Shown here: piece after piece, positions 53,765 through 64,000 of the stretch | Layout: the number at the start of each line of letters is the position of its first letter | How positions within the stretch are numbered: position 1 is the first letter of the stretch | Origin: Piromyces finnis | Lineage: Eukaryota > Neocallimastigomycota > Neocallimastigomycetes > Neocallimastigales > Neocallimastigaceae | Reading direction: 5' to 3' | Assembly: GCA_002104945.1 (NCBI GenBank) | Contig: MCFH01000023.1 | Span: forward strand, 434,001 to 498,000 | DNA length: 64,000 nucleotides | The notes under the pieces: model-generated | Database searches by the model: none | Told to the model about the DNA's origin: nothing | The model's input: the letters and a program-made list of their open reading frames with translations, nothing else | Translations under genes and position numbers: made by a program

Positions 53765-55145
53765 TCAATTATAATAACATATTAATTCTATCTCTTGTTT
53801 TATTTTAAATATATTAATAGTTGTATTTGGTAAGTAAAAAATAAAAAAAAAAAAAATCTGTATTCATTATAAAAAAAAAAAATTATAATATAAATCAATG
53901 TTAATAATAATATTATTATTATATTTAAAGGTCGTGTTGTTAGTGGTTATAAAATTGTAGAAAAAATTGAAAATGTTCAAACCGATGAAAAAGATTGTCC
54001 TATTTTACCTGTAGTAATTTCAAATTGTGGTGAATTAGAATTAAGAAAAGTAGTAAAAAAGGTTCCTAAAAAGGAAGAACCTAAAAAAAAAGAAGAAACA
54101 AAAAAAGAAAATAAAACCGAAAAAAAGAAAAAGAGAAAACAAATTAAATCATATTCCAGTTCAGATTCTGATTCTGATTCATATTCATCTGGCTCGGAAT
54201 CAAGTTCTGGATATGATTCTTATAGTGATTCAAGTTCATATTCCGGATCTAGTGGTTATTCCTCATACTCTGATAGTTCAACAGATAGTGAAAGTGAAAA
54301 TGATCATAAAAAAAATAAAAAAAAGAGCCGTAAACATAAAAAATTAAAAAAGCATTCTTCAAAAAAGCATAAAGAAGAAAAAAAATTAAATAAAAAGAAA
54401 TCTAAATCATCATATTCTGATTCTGGTTCTGATTCAGAATCCGAGCATCACAATGACGATAAGAAGAAAGATAAATTACAAGAGAAGGATAAAAAAATAA
54501 CATCTGAAGAAAATAAAAAGGAAATAGAAAACAAAAAAGACAAAAAAGACAATGATGGTAAAATCGAAAAGAAAAAAGAAAAAAGCAGAGGAAGAAGCAA
54601 AAGTAGGAGCAGAAGTAGGAGCAGGAGTCGTTCTGATAGTAGAAGCAGTAAGAGAAGCATAAGTGATAGTGAAAGTGAAGAAGAAGGAGAAATAAGAAGA
54701 AAAAGGAAGAGAAGTTGGAGTAGAAGTCGGAGTAGAAGTAGAAGCTGGAGTAGAAATAATAATAGAAGATATAGAGATAAATATAGATACAGAAGTAGAA
54801 GCAGAAGTAGAAGCAGAGACAGATATAGTAGAAATAAGCGATCTCAAGATCACTGGAAAAATGATTCTTCGTTCAGACCTCGTAATAATTATCGTCAAAG
54901 AGATAGTCGTTTGGAAGTCTATAACGAATATAGAAGAAGTGATCCACCAATTGCCTCATCTAACATAGATGTATCTAAAATAAAATATAAAGGAAGAGGA
55001 CGTATGATGGTAAGTAGTTAATTATTCAAAACAATAACATAATTATATAATATATAATAATAATTTTAAATAAATTAACATTTTATTTATTTACTTTTAT
55101 TATAATCCCTAATTATTGTAGTATCGTAGAGATTGGACTAAATAA
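51968..55145 (+). CDS. SR-cyclophilin (peptidyl-prolyl isomerase with RS domain, PPIG/CYP95-like)
   Basis: Nine exons: 51968-52106, 52900-52989, 53128-53145, 53252-53351, 53491-53515, 53618-53663, 53821-53829, 53941-55019, 55122-55145; 509 aa. All phases fit. The cyclophilin domain covers about residues 7-180: [60 protein letters not shown] and [20 protein letters not shown]. Active-site residues of the family (R and F in [15 protein letters not shown] in NSSQF, H in DGKHVVF) are present; the usual FFIT is FYIT. The remainder is a Lys/Glu then Arg/Ser-rich tail typical of nuclear cyclophilins bound to splicing factors and RNA polymerase II, ending [16 protein letters not shown]. Exon 7 is only 9 nt, and intron 3 begins GC rather than GT. 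Intron 1 is 793 nt, long for this window. Confidence 0.92.
53698..53761 (+). repeat. (TTA)n microsatellite in cyclophilin intron 6
   Basis: About 21 uninterrupted copies on the sense strand, between the exon ending at 53663 and the 9-nt exon at 53821. Confidence 0.92.
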
Positions 55146-55463
55146 GCATCAACCTTTTAAAAAAAAATGCAAAAAAATATATTCATTTAAAATCATCCAA
55201 TAAAGTTTTTTAATTTTAAAATCCTCTCTTTATGCATATACTTTGTATTTTATATATTTTTATTCTTTTATTTATTTGAATATAAATAATTAATATATAA
55301 TTGAGTATTGTAAATTTGTTTTTAATTATTTATAAAACCAGAAAACCCCATATTTTATTCTTTTAGTATATATAATGCAAACAATTACTAAATAAAAATT
55401 ATTTATTAAAAAAAAATTTTTTTTTATAAAACTCAAATATTGATATTTATTATTTGTTAATAT

Positions 55464-55539
<76 letters not shown>

Positions 55540-56838
55540 AATACTTAATTTTAAATTTTAAAAATTTAATTAAAATTTTTTTAAATTTAAATTCCATAAA
55601 ACATTGTAAAATTTGTTAAATTAAAATTATTAAAAAAAAATAAGAAAAGATAAAAGCTTGTTCTCTTTTCTATTCTTTTTTAAGTAAACTAAAATTGAAT
55701 AAATCCTATTAAAAATTAAAATATATTTTTATATATTTATATATATTTTTTTTATTTATTCATTATTGAATATGAATACTATATAAATATCAAGCTTTTA
55801 AAACTTGGTAAATTTTTTTTTTCTTTTTTTCATTTGATCTTAATTCGACCTTTTAAAAGTCAATATATTTATTATATATTAAATTCATATATTGTATTAT
55901 TATTGTAATAAATTAAAAAAGTTAATTAATTGATCTATCTTGATAAATCCTTTTCATTATAAAAATTTAATACACAAAGTATACAACATTCTTTGTATTA
56001 ATTACTTTATATATAATTAAACAGTTAAAGTTAAATGCATATACGAGCTATTAATAAGATTACTCATTCTATATTTCTTATTTTTGTTTTATATTTATAT
56101 ATAATGATTAATAGGTAATTAATAAAGGAAGAAAGATTATTTACACAATTAATAATAATACTACTACTGCTAAAATTTATTAAGCTAATTATAGCTTAAG
56201 AATAATTTTCAAGAGATAATGATAAAAAGAGAATATTATATTATTATTGAATATTAAATAATAAAAAACTAAAACACGAAATAATAATAATAATGTTATA
56301 ATAAAAATATACAAAAAATGGTATAAATAAAATTAGATTTTCTAATTTCTTATTTTTCTTCTACTTTGTTGTTGTTATTGCTACTGTTTTTCTTTAATAG
56401 TATTATTATTATTCTTTAATTTTACCTGTTACTAATTATTAATTTTTTCATCGCTTGAAATTTAATAAAGTTTCTATTTTTTCATTAATCATTAATCGCC
56501 TTCACTTTTCTTCTTTTATATATATACTCTTTTTAATGCCCTATTAATATTTATATTTTTTATTAACAGAGATACACATCTTTACTTAATGGGATTAAAT
56601 GAATAATACAATTCTTTATTTTTTTATATTTATACCGTTTAATTTCTTTAAATTATCAACATAATATTATAGTAAAATTGAATATTTATTTATATTTTTT
56701 CTATAGAGAATTATTATAAAGATTTATTCTCATATTTATTATATTTGTATGGGTAAAATTTAGTAATATTTTTTTGTTTGTTTATGTATTGTTTTATAAT
56801 GATTATTTCGATAATTAAGAATGATGATATTATTTTTC
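55146..56838. other. A/T-rich spacer between convergent genes
   Basis: No gene visible. It holds the 3' flanks of the cyclophilin and of the minus-strand secreted-protein gene, plus a (TTTA)n array listed separately. Confidence 0.55.
55459..55539. repeat. (TTTA)n microsatellite, about 20 copies
   Basis: About 80 bp of perfect TTTA tetranucleotide repeat in intergenic DNA. Confidence 0.93.
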
Positions 56839-57708
56839 TTACATATTAATAAACACAATAAATAAGGAAAATATTAATATTGTTGTAAATGAAATAGTAA
56901 TGGACATAGCACTACTAATATCATTTATATTCACATATTTTGGACATTTATTTGAAAGAAGATCAAAGATTTCATCAGTATTAGTGTTATTAATTTTTAT
57001 TGTAACAGTTTCGTTATTTCCTTGATCATAGGTAATACTTTTTCTATTTTCTGAATTAAGTTTTGAACGATAATTTTGCATTTCTCTATAGTTTTTAAGA
57101 ATACCATCAATACAAGTATTTGTTGGATCATTTGCAGTCACATTATTTTGTTTACAACCTATAATTAATTCCTCTTGGAATTTAGTATAATTGGTTTTTA
57201 AATAATGAATAATTGGACATAATTTTCCTTTTTCTTCATTACCGGTTGACATACCAGTATCTTCTAAAATTGTATGATTTCCAGTCTTGTATTCATTACA
57301 TAAAAGTTGAATATTAGCATCTAAATATCTAATACCATATGAAAATTGCGTATCTCCACAAGGATTTAATTTTCTGAAATTTTCTAAAGCATCAAAATAT
57401 TTATTTTTACAAATATCATTATCATTACTGACTACATTGACATGAAAAAGATTAAGAGATACAACATATGCATGCTTCATACAATCATCATTTGTTTGAC
57501 TAAGAGCATCTTCAAAATGTAAATAATCTTCTGTTTTTTCTACATCAACAGTTGGAGTCGAAATTTCACTTTCTATTGTAGTAGTGGCTTCTTCCTTTGT
57601 AGAATTTGCAGTAACGGTAACATATACAGTAACATCTTCTGAACTGACCTTTACAAAGTAACAACATAAAAATACTAATATAACTATTATACTATATTTA
57701 TGAACCAT
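56839..57708 (-). CDS. Secreted Cys-containing protein, probably GPI-anchored
   Basis: Single exon of 289 aa from ATG at 57708. The N-terminus is a signal peptide (YSIIVILVFLCCYFVKVSS). The mature part starts with a Thr/Glu-rich segment, then a domain with about eight cysteines (DDCMKHAYVVSLNLF, DICKNKYFDALENF, KLNPCGDTQFSYG, LLCNEYKT, KLCPIIHYL, IIGCKQNN, NTCIDGILKNYREM, NKCPKYVN), consistent with a disulfide-bonded helical ectodomain. Several N-glycosylation sequons occur (NST, NHT, NYT, NVT, NET, NNT). The C-terminus is a hydrophobic tail (AMSITISFTTILIFSLFIVF), as in GPI signals. The family is not recognised. Like the 46774-47688 gene it is probably displayed at the cell surface, but the two share no obvious sequence. 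Confidence 0.75.
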   Translation of the reverse strand: MVHKYSIIVILVFLCCYFVKVSSEDVTVYVTVTANSTKEEATTTIESEISTPTVDVEKTEDYLHFEDALSQTNDDCMKHAYVVSLNLFHVNVVSNDNDICKNKYFDALENFRKLNPCGDTQFSYGIRYLDANIQLLCNEYKTGNHTILEDTGMSTGNEEKGKLCPIIHYLKTNYTKFQEELIIGCKQNNVTANDPTNTCIDGILKNYREMQNYRSKLNSENRKSITYDQGNNETVTIKINNTNTDEIFDLLSNKCPKYVNINDISSAMSITISFTTILIFSLFIVFINM

Positions 57709-60242
57709 CTTTATCTTGAAAAAAATATAAAATTATTTTTTTTGAATATTCTAAGTTTATATAATTAATATAAGAGTGTATGAATAATACAAGTATTATT
57801 ATTACAAATAAAAAAAAATGAAGGTTTCACTTAAAAGATACCTTACCTTTTTTTTATTATTATTACTATTATTATTAAAACTATTATTAATTGACCAAAA
57901 ACAATATTTTCTTCTTTTTTCTTACTAAAATATGTATGTATATATATTTGTTATATATATACACTATATATTATTTACAATTTTTTATTTTAAATTTGGT
58001 TGTTATTTGGTCGATAAACAAATAAACTTTAAACTTCTCTTTAAATTAATAAATTATATTTTTCTAATTATTTTTATTTTTTATTTTTTGGTTATTATTA
58101 TATATATATGTGTGTGTGTTTTATCGTTGCTAATTTTTTTATCCTATCTTTAGAGTAATTTTCAAAAAATATTAGCAATTTCCTTCAATTCCAGAAATAA
58201 TCTTTCAATATTACTGTTGCCAACTTAATTTTCTTGTGAAAAAGGTTTATCTTAATTTTTTTTCAAATTATAAATTTACTTTTAAATTCTTTTAAAAATA
58301 AAATTAAAAATAAAAAGTATTTCTTTTATTAAATTATACTTTAATCACTTTTTACTTGTGTTTTTTATATAAATTTCTTTAAATAACAAAATCATTTATA
58401 ATTCACAAGTGAAAATTATTATATATAAGATTTTTAAAAGAAAATAATAATGTTTTATATGATTTTAAAATATATTAAAAAGTATAATTATTATAATTTT
58501 TCTCAATTTTATTTTAATATAATCAAAGATTTTAATCATATATTATTTTACAAACTTTGAATTTTATTATTTGATATAATTTATTATTAAAAAAGATAGT
58601 AAAAAAAATAAATATTGTATCTTAATATTAAGAATAACATAATCATTCCCTTTACATCTACATACTATATTAAATTATGATTATTATTGCTGTTGTTGCA
58701 ATTGTGTTTTGTTTTAATATAAAAAACATATTCCATATGAAATTTTAAAAAATGATTTTCATAAATTAAATATGGTTAAATATAGAATATGAAAATAGAA
58801 AATTTTTTATTTTCCAAATTAACAAAAATGGAGAAAATTATAAAACTATTAATAAAATATTAATTATAATACAAAAAGTTAAAAGTATAATATAAAACAT
58901 GAAATTCATAATAAAAAAATAAAAAATATATATCTATATAATAATAAAAATTAATAATTAATACAATAGTATTTTTGTTTTTATTCAAAGCAAATTGATA
59001 AATACTTATTAAAAATTGAAAAAACAGGATTTTTAATTAAAGTCATATTGATTTGAATTTATTTATATATATATTATAAATATAATTGTGTTGATTATCT
59101 TTTTTCTAAATTTAACATAATATACTTTTCTTAATATGAATGATCCTTAAAATATCATATTTTTTCCAAAAATTATATTCTTTTATTATGTTTTTTTTGT
59201 TGTTGTTGTTGTTGTTGTTGTTGGCTTATGATTATATTTTTTATTTCTTTTAATTAAAGTTTAATCAAGTTTTGCTTCAATCTATTATAATCATCAATAA
59301 AAAAAAATTAAAATGTATTATTTACAATAAAATTTATAATATTTAAATTTCCTTCGCCATACAAATTGATAAATAATATATTTTATTATATATTATGAAG
59401 GATTAATTAATTTTTGAAAAGGTTCATTTCAATTTTTATAAAAAAAATATATATATATATATGTATTTTTTTTTTTCATTATTATTTTATTGACTTTATA
59501 AATTATTGTTTTATTATACCTTTATTTGATAATAAATGTATAAGTTATTTAAATATATATATAATTTTTTATATTTAATGTGTATTTTTAACGATTAATA
59601 TTAAAAGTTATAATAGTATTATGTTAATAATAATAATATATATCTTCATTAAAATTAAAATATATAATATTGTGTAATATAATTATTAAACAATTTATAT
59701 TACAATTAGTAAAAAATGACTACATTTTTTAAATTTAATAAAATCTTATAAATAAAAAGAAAATAAGAAAGTGAATAAATTAGTTCTATTACACTTAATA
59801 TTTAACTAATGTCAAAACATAAGAGTTCTTAATAATAATAGTGAATAGTTATATATTTTTTGGAAATAATAACTTTAATATAATTTGTTTACAATAAGAA
59901 AATAAATTAAAAAAATCAACAATTTTTTTTAAACATTCATTGGTTGTAAAACTTAAATTATAAAAAAAAAACAAAATAAAAAAAATAACAAATTTTATAT
60001 TTATTAGTGTATTTATTAAAGTATAGAATATGCAACACCAATATGAAAATTAATTAAATAATAATAAAATAAATCATAATAAATAATATTATATATATAA
60101 TAAAAATTAAAATACTACTACATAAAATTATAAAAATTAATATATAATTTTATCAATACTTTTAATTTATCTAATGAATAAAACAAGTTTTACCTAAATA
60201 TTAACTATTAAAATATATATTGAGATTATATAATTATATATA
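57709..60242. other. 2.5 kb A/T-rich spacer between divergent genes
   Basis: Contains both divergent promoters. It is A/T low complexity with a (TTG)n run at about 59199-59223. Short hydrophobic plus-strand frames near 57932 come from T-rich sequence. No gene or RNA is supported. Confidence 0.5.

Positions 60243-64000
<3,758 letters not shown>

Overview
The window is nuclear DNA of a very AT-rich eukaryote. Spliced genes sit in long A/T-rich spacers full of homopolymers and (ATT)n or (TTTA)n microsatellites. Coding regions use A/T-ending codons and carry Asn, Ser, Lys and Glu runs. Introns are short and nearly all GT-AG. The best fit, by inference, is a zoosporic fungus such as an anaerobic gut fungus (Neocallimastigomycota). 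The reasons are the base composition, a CEP164-type distal-appendage protein (which implies a flagellum), a Dicer, and a RecQ helicase that reads like a Clostridia protein, since gut fungi are known for bacterial gene uptake. I saw no rRNA, tRNA or CRISPR.

Layout, left to right: the start of a Ser/Asn-rich protein (minus strand, cut by the window edge); a doubtful small minus-strand gene (1916-2464); an intronless RecQ helicase with three HRDC domains (3593-7579); a three-exon F-box/LRR protein (8608-10685); a four-exon SLC35F-type transporter (minus, 11636-13763); an eight-exon CEP164-like protein of 1461 aa (minus, 14661-19870); a seven-exon MGRN1/RNF157-type RING E3 ligase of 665 aa (21234-24329); a 1189-aa disordered Ser/Asn/Gln-rich protein (minus, 25754-29323); a 6.4 kb gene-poor spacer holding a long inverted repeat (34465-34906); a 3158-aa Dicer-like protein (35707-45939); a GPI-type surface protein (minus, 46774-47688); a 4.3 kb spacer; a nine-exon SR-cyclophilin (51968-55145); a second secreted, probably GPI-anchored protein (minus, 56839-57708); and the first six exons of a large extracellular protein cut by the right edge (60243-64000).

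Exon joins were worked out by hand from splice sites, reading phase and protein family alignment. All proposed joins except that of the doubtful gene at 1916-2464 keep frame. The genes are not one pathway. Themes are cilium/centriole (CEP164, perhaps the last gene), ubiquitination (F-box, RING), RNA silencing and processing (Dicer, SR-cyclophilin), DNA repair (RecQ) and the cell surface (two GPI-type proteins). The most unusual items are the Dicer with intact RNase III centres but a decayed helicase, the long inverted repeat 0.8 kb upstream of it, the bacterial-type triple-HRDC RecQ, and a 9-nt microexon plus a GC-AG intron in the cyclophilin.
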